This document shows, piece after piece, positions 45,481-54,343 of a DNA stretch of 54,343 nt. The notes beneath the pieces are model-generated. The model had not been told where the DNA came from and searched no databases. It saw only the letters and a list, made by a program, of their open reading frames with translations. Location: the NCBI GenBank assembly GCA_964594045.1, contig CAZQKR010000025.1, positions 1 through 54,343 on the forward strand, given 5' to 3'. Numbering within the stretch: position 1 is the first letter of the stretch; each line of letters opens with the position of its first letter. Made by a program: the position numbers and the translations under genes. The stretch is from UBA2365 sp964594045. GTDB lineage: Bacteria > Bacteroidota > Bacteroidia > Chitinophagales > Saprospiraceae.

Positions 45481-46734
45481 ATGGCAAAAATCAAACCTTT
45501 CAAAGGCATCAGGCCTCCAAAAAAGATTGTTGAGCAACTCGCCTGCCTGCCTTATGACGTGATGAATTCGAACGAAGCCAGGAAAATGGCCGAAGGCAAT
45601 CCTTATACTTTGCTGCACATTACCAAGGCAGAGATCGATTTTCCGGAAGGAACAGACGAGCATTCTGAAGAAGTTTATCAAAAATCTCTCGAGAACTTTA
45701 AAGCGTTCCGTAAAAAAGGATATCTCCTTCAGGATGAAGAAGAAATGTATTACATCTATGCACAGACCATGGATGGAAAAACCCAGTACGGACTGGTTGC
45801 TGGTGCTGCAACTGATGATTACCTGAAAGGGATCATCAAAAAGCATGAGCTGACCAGACCGGATAAGGAAGAAGACAGAATGGTCAACATCAGGGTCAAC
45901 AAGGCCAATATTGAACCTGTGTTTTTTGCATATCCTGCAGTCCATGACATCGACAAGATCGTCCATTCTGTGGTTCATGGAAAAGACCCGGAATATGATT
46001 TCGTTTCTGAAGACGGATTCGGACACCACTTCTGGGTGATCGATGACCATGATATGATCGAAAGGATCACTGATCTTTTTGAGACCAAGGTACCTTATAC
46101 CTACGTAGCTGACGGCCATCACAGAACCGCGGCTGCTGCATTGGTAGGAAAGGAATTCAAAGAAAAGAATCCCCATCACACCGGCCAGGAAGAATACAAC
46201 TACTTCCTTGCTGTACATTTTCCTGACAATCAACTCCGTATCATCGACTATAACCGTGTCGTGAAGGATCTGAACGGACTGGACAAAATGGGTTTTCTCG
46301 AAAAGATCAGGGAAAATTTTGAGGTGGAATGCAAGGGAGATCTACTTTTCAAACCTGAAGCACTGCATGAATTCAGCATGTATCTCGACGGTGAATGGTA
46401 TAGTCTGCATGCCAAACCACATACCTATGACGACAATGATCCGATCGGGGTGTTGGATGTTACGATTCTGACCAATACCATTTTATCACCTGTACTCGAT
46501 ATTCAGGATCTGAGAAGATCCAAAAGGATTGACTTTGTCGGCGGAATCAGGGGATTGGGTGAACTGAAAAAAAGAGTGGACAGCGGTGAACATAAAGTGG
46601 CCTTCGCTTTGTTTCCGGTTTCCATGAAACAATTGATCGCGATCGCGGATTCAGGCAATATCATGCCACCAAAAACGACCTGGTTCGAACCGAAACTTCG
46701 GAGCGGGCTGGTCATCCATAGTCTGGAGGATTGA
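45481..46734 (+). CDS. DUF1015 family protein
   Basis: 417 residues, cytoplasmic. The family motif VADGHHRTAAAALVG is clear (about 211-225); earlier, FKGIRPPKKIVEQLACLPYDVM is the conserved start and PYTLLHITKAE follows. The late segment VDSGEHKVAFALFPVSMKQLIAIADSGNIMPPKTTWFEPKLRSGL is also conserved. The biochemical function is not established to my knowledge. It is the third gene of the serC-serA operon (2-bp gap), which suggests a role tied to serine or a phosphoserine-related step. Confidence 0.93.
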   Translation: MAKIKPFKGIRPPKKIVEQLACLPYDVMNSNEARKMAEGNPYTLLHITKAEIDFPEGTDEHSEEVYQKSLENFKAFRKKGYLLQDEEEMYYIYAQTMDGKTQYGLVAGAATDDYLKGIIKKHELTRPDKEEDRMVNIRVNKANIEPVFFAYPAVHDIDKIVHSVVHGKDPEYDFVSEDGFGHHFWVIDDHDMIERITDLFETKVPYTYVADGHHRTAAAALVGKEFKEKNPHHTGQEEYNYFLAVHFPDNQLRIIDYNRVVKDLNGLDKMGFLEKIRENFEVECKGDLLFKPEALHEFSMYLDGEWYSLHAKPHTYDDNDPIGVLDVTILTNTILSPVLDIQDLRRSKRIDFVGGIRGLGELKKRVDSGEHKVAFALFPVSMKQLIAIADSGNIMPPKTTWFEPKLRSGLVIHSLED

Positions 46735-46737
46735 CAG

Positions 46738-46767
46738 AAAAAAAAGCAGCTTTCGGGCTGCTTTTTT
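46738..46767. terminator. Bidirectional terminator after the serine operon
   Basis: Seven A, GCAGC, a TTTCGG loop, GCTGC and seven T. It ends the serC-serA-DUF1015 transcript and, read on the minus strand, the FG-GAP gene that stops at 46791. Confidence 0.85.
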
Positions 46768-46790
46768 TCTTCTCCGGGGTTTGCAGGGTA

Positions 46791-49700
46791 TCAGTTCCCC
46801 ACAATTACAATTCGTCTGGAGTCCAGGATCCCGTGCCGGTGGTCTTTCAACAGCAAAGTATAAACACCTGAAGAGAGCGCATCGACATGCATATCAATAT
46901 GATTTTCACCTGATGGATAAAGATGAACACCTGATGTTTGGCGGACCACCTTCCCTTCTGTGTTCAACAACTCCAACCGGACTGTTTCTGGCCGGATCAG
47001 GTTAAAGACAATGCTCAATTGATCAACTGCAGGATTCGGATAACAGGACAACAATTGAGATCCTGATATATTTTCAAACGATCCGTACTCCACATCTGAA
47101 ATTATGTAATTGCAGATGGTTGTATCACAATTGATCTGATGGTAACCCGGAATGGGAAAGATCCTGCTTTTCACAGGATTGGTATTGCAGCCGGTTTCTG
47201 CATCTGTCATAAAATACAACTTAAAATTCAGGTCGCTGTTTTCCTCACAGGTCAAAGGATCAGTTGCCTCCTTCACTTTCAGATCGATCAGAAAACTGTA
47301 TAGCCTGGATGTATTGCAGCTTTGAGGTACACCTGTTCCAAAATTCGGATGCTCTACAAAATTACATGCCGCTGCAGGAGAATTGAAAAACCAACCCGGA
47401 GGCAATAGCGTTCCTGCCTCTATACCGTCATCACACCGGCAGTCAGGTTCATACAGCTTATTGCACAGGCGTAATTGGCCGTCCCCAGTGGTGTAAACGC
47501 ACAGATCCGGATGGCTGGCGGTATTGATGATATCATTGTGATAACTGAAAGTGTGTCCTGATGTTTGTAAAACAGGGTTTTTCACAAATACATAATCTTC
47601 ATCCCATCCATCACCTGTTTTCGGAATGACCCCATGCAATTTCTGACAATCTGTAGCCTTAAAATTAATTCTGACCAAAAAACTTACGATCTCTCCCGGG
47701 CAATACGGCCCATTGAGGGAAAAATCATCATTTCCCGCAGGATATGAAGACCTGCTAACCGGAAAAATATCGAAGCCGGAAATGGATGAATCATCACTAT
47801 AAGGATCTTCCAGCAGGTAAAACGAGGAACTGCTGCAGGATTCAGCAAAATGATTTCCGTTGAATGGTGTGATCGTGATGTAAACCCGGAGTCCGCTGGT
47901 ATCAATGTCCACATACTCATCCGCAAAAGCATCTGTCGTAATGCTTGCAATGTCATTGCAAAATGCACAAGTACCAATATCAATCCGGTACCCACCGGCA
48001 TTTTCCACCGGCTCCCAGCGAACATAGGACAACATGGAAATTCTGTCCGTTGACAGCGGAAAACTCAAATCAGTGCATTCCAGCGGCTCGGTGATGGTCA
48101 TCGTCCGGAAACTGTCGGTTTGACAATCCAGCTGAATGCCTGCCATATTATAAGGCCTGAGCGAAGAATATATCTGGGTGTTTTGAGGTAAATTGAAAGA
48201 CAAAGCATAGGTATCCGTACCCTGGACATCGGTCATTTCCAGTATATCATCGCAACCGGGACAAGTACCAAGTGAAAGCTGCATTCCGGCAGTTCCCTGA
48301 GGTTGCGACCATTTCAATACAGGATTGAGTGGAGCACTGATGCTGTTGGGCGCAGGGAAAAGCAATGCTGTACAATCCGGTGAATTGCAATTATAACTGT
48401 AGATGGCTCCCGCCCCTTCAAAAAGGCCTTGGGAATTGGGTGAACCAATTACAACGACGCCGTTTTCCATCCCGAGTGCCTGGCTAAAGCCATCTGCTTT
48501 TGTAATACCAGGTGGAAAAATCTTTTTGGTTTCTTTCCAGGAACCGTCATATTGGAATAAATAAAATGCTGTTTCACCTCCGATGATGAATTGCTCACCT
48601 GACACCGCAGCAGCAGATTTTGCCCAGTTCAGGGAGGCATTATCAGAAGTCAGTACATATCCATCCGTCATGATCCACTGATCACCTTTGAGTTCGTATA
48701 CAAAGATTTCACCTTTGTTATACCCGACGAAAAGCGATGGGCTGGTGACTACCAGGAAACGTTCAGAAATAGCCACAGAAGTACCAAAATGCTGGTTGAC
48801 AGAAAAATTACCCGGCGTGAGTTTCTGATGTAAATTCCATTTTTTGCCCGTTCTTTTATAGATATAAGCTGCACCATTCGTATAATGCCATGTGGCGGAA
48901 ATGACCATAAAATCACCATAAATGGCCACAGAGCTGCCAAAATAATCATTCACACCAAGGTCTGCAGGACACAATATCGTATCCTGAACCCACATATTTT
49001 CTTCCAGCCTGAAAATATAAGCTGAACCACCGCTGTGCCAGATCGTATCATCTCCCGGGCATCCAACCACCATATATTCCCCAAACAGGTCAACTGCCCT
49101 GCCGAAGTAATCAGCACTTCTACCGTCATCAGCAAGGATCTTTTGTGTTTTTTCCCAACCGTTTTCTTTTTTCCGGTAGATATACACTGCACCGGCATAC
49201 ACCCCGTTTCCCCAATCATTTTCGTCCGATACAACGGCATATTCTCCGTCAACAGCCACATCGGTCCCAAAAGAAAATCCATTTTCAGGAAATACCGTAT
49301 TCAGTTCTTTCCAGATGCTTCCCTGACGCTGATAAAAGGTGGCAGATCCGGAAACGCCATAATCAGGAGAACTTACCACCATATGATTTTCAGACAGGTC
49401 AATTGCCGATCCAAAATTAGCCTGCGGTTCAGATAAAACAGGCATGATCTTTTCTCCATCCGAATAACTGCATATTTCTGATGCAAACCGGTCATTCATG
49501 GTGACAAAAGATGCCTCCTGGCATCCAGAGGCCATCCCGCCATCGTTGAAAGGAACGATTCGGACAAATATCGTGTCATTGCCGGGCAAAATGCCCGGAT
49601 CCACAAAATCCACATCTCCCACCAGCAGGCTGTCCAGGATATTATTGCATCCTGAACAGCTGCCAACCGTGATCTGGTAACCTGTGGCATCCGGTATTTT

Positions 49701-51374
49701 CTCCCAATGCAGATCAGTATAAACTGAAATGGCTGTTGCTCCGTGAACAGGTGAAAGTAGAATGGCGCAGGCAGGCGGTGCCGGAAAATCTTCAGTTGTA
49801 AACCAAATTGACTGACATTCAGGAGCAAGGCCTGAGGTATTGTAAGGAACTATTCTAAGGAATATGGTATCCCTGTATGGCAGATTTTCCAGGAAATACT
49901 CATTTGTTTGCCCGGCATCCAGACTGTCTGCCAGATCGGTACAATCCGGACAGCTACCGGCAAAGATCATATATCCGGTTGCCCTGTCTGCGCTGTTCCA
50001 GTTGATGATCAGATCGGTTTCCACATCAGCCTGTCCGTTTACAGGAAAGGTGATCTCAGCGCAGGCAGGTTTTTCTTCACAGGTATAGTAATAAACAAAT
50101 CCCCGTGTGTAACCCTTGTTGTAATCGCTGTATCCGCCGATGAAAATTTCATTTTCCTGCAGATCCAGACCGGTGCCGAATACGTGATAGAATGATGGAA
50201 AATCCATTCCTTTAATAGCTATCCGGTTCCATTCCTCACCGTTGTTTTGAAATATATGAGCAAAACCCGAATTATTGGGATTTGATGCCGTAACGACAGC
50301 TGTATTTGCATGAACTGCCACCTTATACCCAAAATCATCATCTTTCTGGCCTCCTGAACTGTCGAAAAATGCATTTTGTTTCCAGTCCATTCCATCAAAG
50401 TGATACATAAAAACAGCGCCCTGTTTGAAAAAAACACCCGGATAATCCTTTGCACCTACCAGGGCGTTATGACCATGTATGGAAACGGAAAATCCAAAGT
50501 TGACTGCTTTTGTTAAGTCAGGCGGTAAAAGTTTTTTGTGCTCTACCCAACCGTTAGCTGAATTTTTAAATATGTAAGCTGCTCCTGTTTTTACCCCATT
50601 TGTATAACGGTTAGCTGCTCCTGCAATGGCAAAATCGCCATGCAGGCTGATATTTCTGCCAAAATTGTCTCCGGAAGCCCCGTCTGAAGCCAGCAATTTT
50701 TGCATGACATCCCATTTTTCACCATCCCGCTTCAAAACATAAACGGCTCCGGTAAGCGAACCATTGGCCGGATCATTATAATCCCCGATAAATATGTGGT
50801 CCTGATCTATGGCAACCGATCCAAAAATCGCACCGGGATCAATGCCCGGGGTGTTCTGGTTGATCGTGCTTTGCAGTGTCCACTGTCCCTGGTCCAAATG
50901 ATAAATATATAGGGACGCCTGCTGATTCTCCTTATTCTTGGCTTCCCGGACAAATGCAAAATCCCCGCTCATGCCAACTTCAAGTCCGAAATAGCGAAAG
51001 ATCCCGCCTTCTGAAGGGATCAGTTTCTGATATGGATTCCATTGGCCATTTATTCTTTTATAAATATATGCAGCGCCTGAGTTCAATGCATATACCTTTT
51101 CATCCGATGCTCCGATGATCATGAAATCCCCTGAAACACCAATTGAGCGACCAAAAAAGTTATAATCACTCATGGAATCCGGATCAATGACGGTTTTGAT
51201 CTGAAAATTGCATTTGATTGAATCCGGTTCCGGGTCAAATGCTTTTCGATCAATGCTTTGAACACTTTTAACACCAAAAACTTCACACTGAATCATCCCG
51301 GGATTGGCGGAAGCCGGCCGGTTAAAACCAAGTAAAATATGGATTATACCCGAAATAGTTAGAAATAAATTCAT
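46791..51374 (-). CDS. Giant FG-GAP/fibronectin-like protein with T9SS sorting domain
   Basis: 1527 residues with a signal peptide (MNLFLTISGIIHILLGFNRPASA). FG-GAP type repeats (FGxSVxxxGDxxxxG, then GAAYIYKR and W) fill about 70-430, followed by two fibronectin-III-like modules (438-530 and 535-628). The pattern repeats: FG-GAP at 650-997 and fibronectin-like modules at 1000-1092 and 1099-1188. Each of the four fibronectin-like modules has a G(S/T)CxxC motif (Cys475/478, 573/576, 1038/1041, 1136/1139). A cysteine-rich domain (about 1200-1430) precedes the T9SS type A sorting domain (1440-1527, CYPNPAVDQLSI). It is probably a surface adhesin or matrix protein made of two beta-propellers; no enzyme motif is seen. 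Confidence 0.9.
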   Translation of the reverse strand: MNLFLTISGIIHILLGFNRPASANPGMIQCEVFGVKSVQSIDRKAFDPEPDSIKCNFQIKTVIDPDSMSDYNFFGRSIGVSGDFMIIGASDEKVYALNSGAAYIYKRINGQWNPYQKLIPSEGGIFRYFGLEVGMSGDFAFVREAKNKENQQASLYIYHLDQGQWTLQSTINQNTPGIDPGAIFGSVAIDQDHIFIGDYNDPANGSLTGAVYVLKRDGEKWDVMQKLLASDGASGDNFGRNISLHGDFAIAGAANRYTNGVKTGAAYIFKNSANGWVEHKKLLPPDLTKAVNFGFSVSIHGHNALVGAKDYPGVFFKQGAVFMYHFDGMDWKQNAFFDSSGGQKDDDFGYKVAVHANTAVVTASNPNNSGFAHIFQNNGEEWNRIAIKGMDFPSFYHVFGTGLDLQENEIFIGGYSDYNKGYTRGFVYYYTCEEKPACAEITFPVNGQADVETDLIINWNSADRATGYMIFAGSCPDCTDLADSLDAGQTNEYFLENLPYRDTIFLRIVPYNTSGLAPECQSIWFTTEDFPAPPACAILLSPVHGATAISVYTDLHWEKIPDATGYQITVGSCSGCNNILDSLLVGDVDFVDPGILPGNDTIFVRIVPFNDGGMASGCQEASFVTMNDRFASEICSYSDGEKIMPVLSEPQANFGSAIDLSENHMVVSSPDYGVSGSATFYQRQGSIWKELNTVFPENGFSFGTDVAVDGEYAVVSDENDWGNGVYAGAVYIYRKKENGWEKTQKILADDGRSADYFGRAVDLFGEYMVVGCPGDDTIWHSGGSAYIFRLEENMWVQDTILCPADLGVNDYFGSSVAIYGDFMVISATWHYTNGAAYIYKRTGKKWNLHQKLTPGNFSVNQHFGTSVAISERFLVVTSPSLFVGYNKGEIFVYELKGDQWIMTDGYVLTSDNASLNWAKSAAAVSGEQFIIGGETAFYLFQYDGSWKETKKIFPPGITKADGFSQALGMENGVVVIGSPNSQGLFEGAGAIYSYNCNSPDCTALLFPAPNSISAPLNPVLKWSQPQGTAGMQLSLGTCPGCDDILEMTDVQGTDTYALSFNLPQNTQIYSSLRPYNMAGIQLDCQTDSFRTMTITEPLECTDLSFPLSTDRISMLSYVRWEPVENAGGYRIDIGTCAFCNDIASITTDAFADEYVDIDTSGLRVYITITPFNGNHFAESCSSSSFYLLEDPYSDDSSISGFDIFPVSRSSYPAGNDDFSLNGPYCPGEIVSFLVRINFKATDCQKLHGVIPKTGDGWDEDYVFVKNPVLQTSGHTFSYHNDIINTASHPDLCVYTTGDGQLRLCNKLYEPDCRCDDGIEAGTLLPPGWFFNSPAAACNFVEHPNFGTGVPQSCNTSRLYSFLIDLKVKEATDPLTCEENSDLNFKLYFMTDAETGCNTNPVKSRIFPIPGYHQINCDTTICNYIISDVEYGSFENISGSQLLSCYPNPAVDQLSIVFNLIRPETVRLELLNTEGKVVRQTSGVHLYPSGENHIDMHVDALSSGVYTLLLKDHRHGILDSRRIVIVGN

Positions 51375-51700
51375 TTAAAATACTTTAATGGCAAATCAAA
51401 AATATAAAAAATTCAACGCTGACACACTAATTCCCGTCAATGGCAAGGGAAAACTGTCAGTTTGGAGAATTCCGGACCAAAAACTATTTCCGACTTCTCA
51501 AAAAAAGCCTATACCGGACCCCGGTTTTGAATTTCAGATGTTTATGGAAATTCGGAAAAATGATCACTTTAGCTGAACTCATCAATACACAATAAATGGT
51601 CCTAAAATGGCTGAAATTGACTTAATTCCTTACATTTGAAGGATAATTGAAAGTGGGAAAAGGCTGTTGTTGGAACACTTTTGCAAATAAAACAAAATGC
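51375..51700. other. Divergent intergenic region
   Basis: 326 bp between the divergent FG-GAP and ABC genes. For the FG-GAP gene, CAAAAATA at 51397-51404 (TATTTTTG on the minus strand) is a candidate -7 box; for the ABC operon, see 51631-51638. A 62-codon open frame at 51388-51576 has no support. Confidence 0.5.
51631..51638 (+). promoter_or_regulatory. Candidate -7 box of the ABC transporter operon, TACATTTG
   Basis: Exact TAnnTTTG match. Transcription would start near 51644, which rules out the TTG at 51647 as a normal start and supports the ATG at 51701. Confidence 0.4.
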
Positions 51701-52630
51701 ATGAAACCATTGATCAGAATTGAAGGACTTACAAAGGTTTACGGAAATTTTACGGCGGTTGACAATTTGAATTTTGCCATAAAACGAAATGAAATTTTTG
51801 GAATTCTTGGACCTAACGGAGCCGGAAAAACCACGACGATCAATATGATTTGCGGGTTACTGCCAATTACAAAGGGAAAAATTGATTTTGAACATAATGG
51901 AAAATCCGGGGCCGGAAAGTTGATTGGATATTGCCCTCAGGAAAATATATTTTACCCTAAGCTGACTTGTATGGAGCAACTGGTTTTCACGGGAAATATG
52001 TTTGGTATTCCATCCCGCATTTTGAAACCAAAAGCAGCTGACCTGCTGGACAAACTGGGATTAAAGGAAAAATCAGATGTTTGGGCATCAAAACTTTCCG
52101 GAGGCATGAAAAGACGTCTCAATATTTGTCTGGCTTTGATCCATGACCCTGAAATTCTGATACTCGATGAACCAGAGGCCGGTTTGGATCCCCAGAGCAG
52201 GATATTGGTAAGGGAATTCATCAGGAATTTCGGAAAAGAAAAAACGGTTATTCTGACTACCCACAATATGGATGAAGCTGATCGCCTTGCTGACAGGATT
52301 GCCATTATTGATATGGGAAAACTATTGTTGGTCGACACGGGAGAACAACTCAAAAAAACTATAGGGGACGGAGATACGTTGGAAATGACTTTTGAAAATG
52401 CTGATCCTGTCACAATGCATCAACTGAAAAAAATGCTGAGTGAATACCAGCTTACCCTCCACTGGCAGGAAAGTTTTATGTGGATAAGAGACAATAATAT
52501 TCTCGAAAAACTGCTTTTGATCAAAGAAACTGCGTATGCGCTTGGTCTGAAAATAACAGAATTTAAATTGCATAAAAATACCCTGGAAGATGTATTTATT
52601 CACCTTACAGGTAAAAATCTGCGTGCGTAA
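51701..52630 (+). CDS. ABC transporter ATP-binding protein
   Basis: 309 residues from the ATG at 51701 (MKPLIRIEGLTKVYG). Walker A is GPNGAGKTTT, the signature LSGGMKRRLNICLALI, Walker B LILDEPEAGLDP, and the H-loop THNMDEAD. A C-terminal extension of about 90 residues is typical of drug- or lipid-exporting ABC-2 systems. It forms a pair with the permease starting 17 bp downstream. The substrate cannot be deduced; candidates include antibiotics, lipids or envelope components. Confidence 0.95.
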   Translation: MKPLIRIEGLTKVYGNFTAVDNLNFAIKRNEIFGILGPNGAGKTTTINMICGLLPITKGKIDFEHNGKSGAGKLIGYCPQENIFYPKLTCMEQLVFTGNMFGIPSRILKPKAADLLDKLGLKEKSDVWASKLSGGMKRRLNICLALIHDPEILILDEPEAGLDPQSRILVREFIRNFGKEKTVILTTHNMDEADRLADRIAIIDMGKLLLVDTGEQLKKTIGDGDTLEMTFENADPVTMHQLKKMLSEYQLTLHWQESFMWIRDNNILEKLLLIKETAYALGLKITEFKLHKNTLEDVFIHLTGKNLRA

Positions 52631-52647
52631 CCCCAAAATCAGGATCA

Positions 52648-53817
52648 ATGAAAATATTCAGTATTGTCATTAAATCATTCAAGGAACAATTGAGGAGCTT
52701 CTGGGTACTTTTGTTAACCCTGGCAATGGGACCATTTTTTATCATGGTCTACTACCTGATCACAGAATCTTATAAAGCAAACTATACGGTGCTGATAGTC
52801 AATGAGGATTCAATGGGTTCCACAGAGGCAGTTAGTAAGGACATCGGCAAAAATTTAATTGATTTTGTTACAGGGTACCAGAATGACACATTGGAACTGC
52901 CGGTCACTTTTATGGAAATGAAAGACCGGAATGCTGCGATCAGAAAAGTAAAACAAAAAAAAGCTGATGCGCTGATCATCCTTCATAAAGGTTTTTCAGC
53001 GGATTTTATTAAGCGAATGACCAGCGACCGTAATATTCGTCCAGTGGTTGAATTTACGGGCGACCTGACCAGTTCAAAGTATCTGGTCAGCGCCGTCTGG
53101 ATGAATGAGCTTCTGGATGAATTCGTTCTCAAAACAACGGATAGTCAAAGAGTTTTGAATGTAATAGAGGAACCGCTGGGTGTTTCCGGAACAACGGATG
53201 AATTCAGTTTGATGGTTCCAGGCTTATTGATCATTTCCCTCATTATGTTGATGTTCACATCCAGTATCGCTTTCATTTCTGAGGTAGAAAATAAAACCCT
53301 GCTACGGCTCAAATTATCCGGTCTGACATCCTACGAATTTTTGAGTGGAATTGGTATAGTACAGCTGCTGATCGGTATTTTATCTGTATTATTGACTTTA
53401 TTGACGGCCATGGCATTTGATTTTCAATATATGGGATCCATTATTGTCCTGATCCTGGTTGCGGGATTAACGGCTTTTTCGATCATCGGGTTCAGTCTGA
53501 TCATAGCTGCCATCACAAAATCCGCTAATGAAGTTCTGGTTGTCGGTAATTTCCCCATGTTTCTATTTATGTTTTTCACCGGTGCAGCTTTCCCATTGCA
53601 AAGTGATGCACTGTTCACTATACAAGGTTATCCGTTAAACTTTCAAAGTCTGATGACGCCAACCCATGCTATTTCAGCCCTTCAAAAAACCTTGAACATG
53701 GGTATGGGAATCAGTGATATATATGGAGAGCTGATTTCGATCCTGGTTTTATCCGTCTTTTACTTTATCACAGGAGGAATTGCTTTCAGGTGGCGACATT
53801 TGAGAAAGTCTTGTTGA
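52648..53817 (+). CDS. ABC-2 type transporter permease
   Basis: 389 residues. One N-terminal transmembrane helix (about 18-38, FWVLLLTLAMGPFFIMVYYL) is followed by an extracytoplasmic domain of about 140 residues (45-185) with little hydrophobicity. A bundle of five or six helices (about 190-385) includes LMVPGLLIISLIMLMFTSS and the family-typical FLFMFFTGAAFPL. This is the DrrB/YhhJ-like layout of ABC-2 exporters. It is translated with the ATPase as one transcript. No membrane-fusion protein or TolC partner is present in the window, so whether it spans the outer membrane is open. Confidence 0.92.
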   Translation: MKIFSIVIKSFKEQLRSFWVLLLTLAMGPFFIMVYYLITESYKANYTVLIVNEDSMGSTEAVSKDIGKNLIDFVTGYQNDTLELPVTFMEMKDRNAAIRKVKQKKADALIILHKGFSADFIKRMTSDRNIRPVVEFTGDLTSSKYLVSAVWMNELLDEFVLKTTDSQRVLNVIEEPLGVSGTTDEFSLMVPGLLIISLIMLMFTSSIAFISEVENKTLLRLKLSGLTSYEFLSGIGIVQLLIGILSVLLTLLTAMAFDFQYMGSIIVLILVAGLTAFSIIGFSLIIAAITKSANEVLVVGNFPMFLFMFFTGAAFPLQSDALFTIQGYPLNFQSLMTPTHAISALQKTLNMGMGISDIYGELISILVLSVFYFITGGIAFRWRHLRKSC

Positions 53818-54343
53818 CCTGATTCGGTAACTTAAAAACACGCCTTGAAAGTTGCCCTGTTGACAAATGCACCGGCGATCATTGTTGGAGTGATGATGGC
53901 AAACATTATTTGGTAAGTAAAAAATGCCATTTCAGGAATTTTGCCATTTCCTGACCAGATAGTATGTATCTAAAGGGGCTTTGCAAAAAACTTAGCGGTA
54001 AAATCATCAACCTCAGAGAAAAGCGTCACAAAGATCCGAAAAGTTTGTATTCCTTTGGCTAAACGTTTTTCGCCCTACTGATTTGTATCATTCAGTGTTA
54101 ATAATCGTGATTGTCCAGGTTGATAGTCTATTGGGCGTAAGCCCATCAGATAATCATATATTATCGGTTTAAAACCCCTATTTCGATGGTAAATTAAGAG
54201 TTTTTTGTTAATGTAAACGCTCAGGCTTTCAGACTAAAAAAATATTCAGCTAATTTGCTGAATAATTACAAAAAATGAAGTGGTTTAATAATTAGTCGCT
54301 CCTTAATATTGATGTAAAATATTATAAATCAGTTAAATAGTGT
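53818..54343. other. Terminal region without a convincing gene
   Basis: 526 bp. A 23-codon frame from a TTG at 53845 to a stop at 53914-53916 encodes a hydrophobic stretch (LLTNAPAIIVGVMMANIIW), which could be a gene remnant or chance. A small hairpin TGGGC-GTAA-GCCCA is at 54132-54145 and another, ATTCAGC/GCTGAAT, at 54244-54263. No tRNA, terminator with T-run or longer reading frame is seen. Confidence 0.5.

Noticed and set aside
45439..46233. 264-codon minus-strand frame opposite the DUF1015 gene
   Set aside because: The plus-strand gene is a clear family member; the antisense frame has no motif and is a shadow.
51388..51576. 62-codon plus-strand reading frame before the ABC operon
   Set aside because: No ribosome binding site or recognisable pattern; it lies in the region expected to hold promoters for the divergent FG-GAP gene.
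54132..54145. GNRA-type hairpin as a riboswitch or intron piece
   Set aside because: Only one 5-bp stem with a GTAA loop; no surrounding conserved structure or intron-encoded protein.

Overview
The window reads as a chromosomal segment from a member of the Bacteroidota, most likely a Saprospira/Chitinophaga-type environmental lineage. Four lines of evidence support this: several large secreted proteins end in type IX secretion (T9SS) sorting domains with a PNP motif; a SusC/SusD pair and a second TonB-dependent receptor are present; a PorV/PorQ-family barrel and a bacterial geranylgeranylglyceryl-phosphate synthase homologue are present; and the upstream regions carry TAnnTTTG-type -7 boxes, the Bacteroidota promoter signature. 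The phylum call is firm; the finer placement is inference. No tRNA, rRNA, CRISPR array, transposase or phage gene was found.

Layout. 1-6.4 kb: small lipoproteins of unknown function, a bifunctional FTCD enzyme of histidine/folate metabolism, a phosphopantetheinyl transferase and a small membrane protein. 6.7-11.5 kb: housekeeping genes (GGGP synthase-like, rsgA, thrS, a HIT hydrolase, greA). 11.9-21.2 kb: a minus-strand set comprising a TonB-dependent receptor, a 1356-residue exported protein with a T9SS-like C-terminus, and a PorV-family barrel. 21.6-26 kb: a 2-hydroxyacid dehydrogenase, a HEAT-repeat/cyclophilin lipoprotein and gcvT, followed by an AT-rich intergenic region with eleven 21-bp tandem units.

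26.6-41.1 kb is a polysaccharide utilisation locus whose enzymes point to beta-1,4-galactan (pectic galactan or type I arabinogalactan). It contains a GH53 endo-galactanase lipoprotein, a T9SS-exported Kelch protein, a GH2-GH53 fusion, a five-module SusE/F-like binding protein exported by T9SS rather than lipid-anchored, SusC, and an enlarged SusD with two SusE/F-like modules inserted in its middle. A ParDE-type toxin-antitoxin pair sits inside the locus. The suggested logic is surface capture by the SusE/F-type modules, endo-cleavage by GH53, import through SusCD and exo-cleavage by the GH2 domain. The unusual feature is that binding and catalytic modules have been moved into fusion proteins.

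41.1-54.3 kb: an S9 serine peptidase, the serine biosynthesis operon serC-serA-DUF1015 (with lysine at the usual catalytic histidine position of SerA), a 1527-residue FG-GAP/fibronectin-like T9SS protein with an internal duplication and a CxxC in each of its four fibronectin-like modules, and an ABC-2 type transporter pair. The last 526 bases hold no convincing gene.

All family assignments come from reading motifs in translated sequence; no database search was run.
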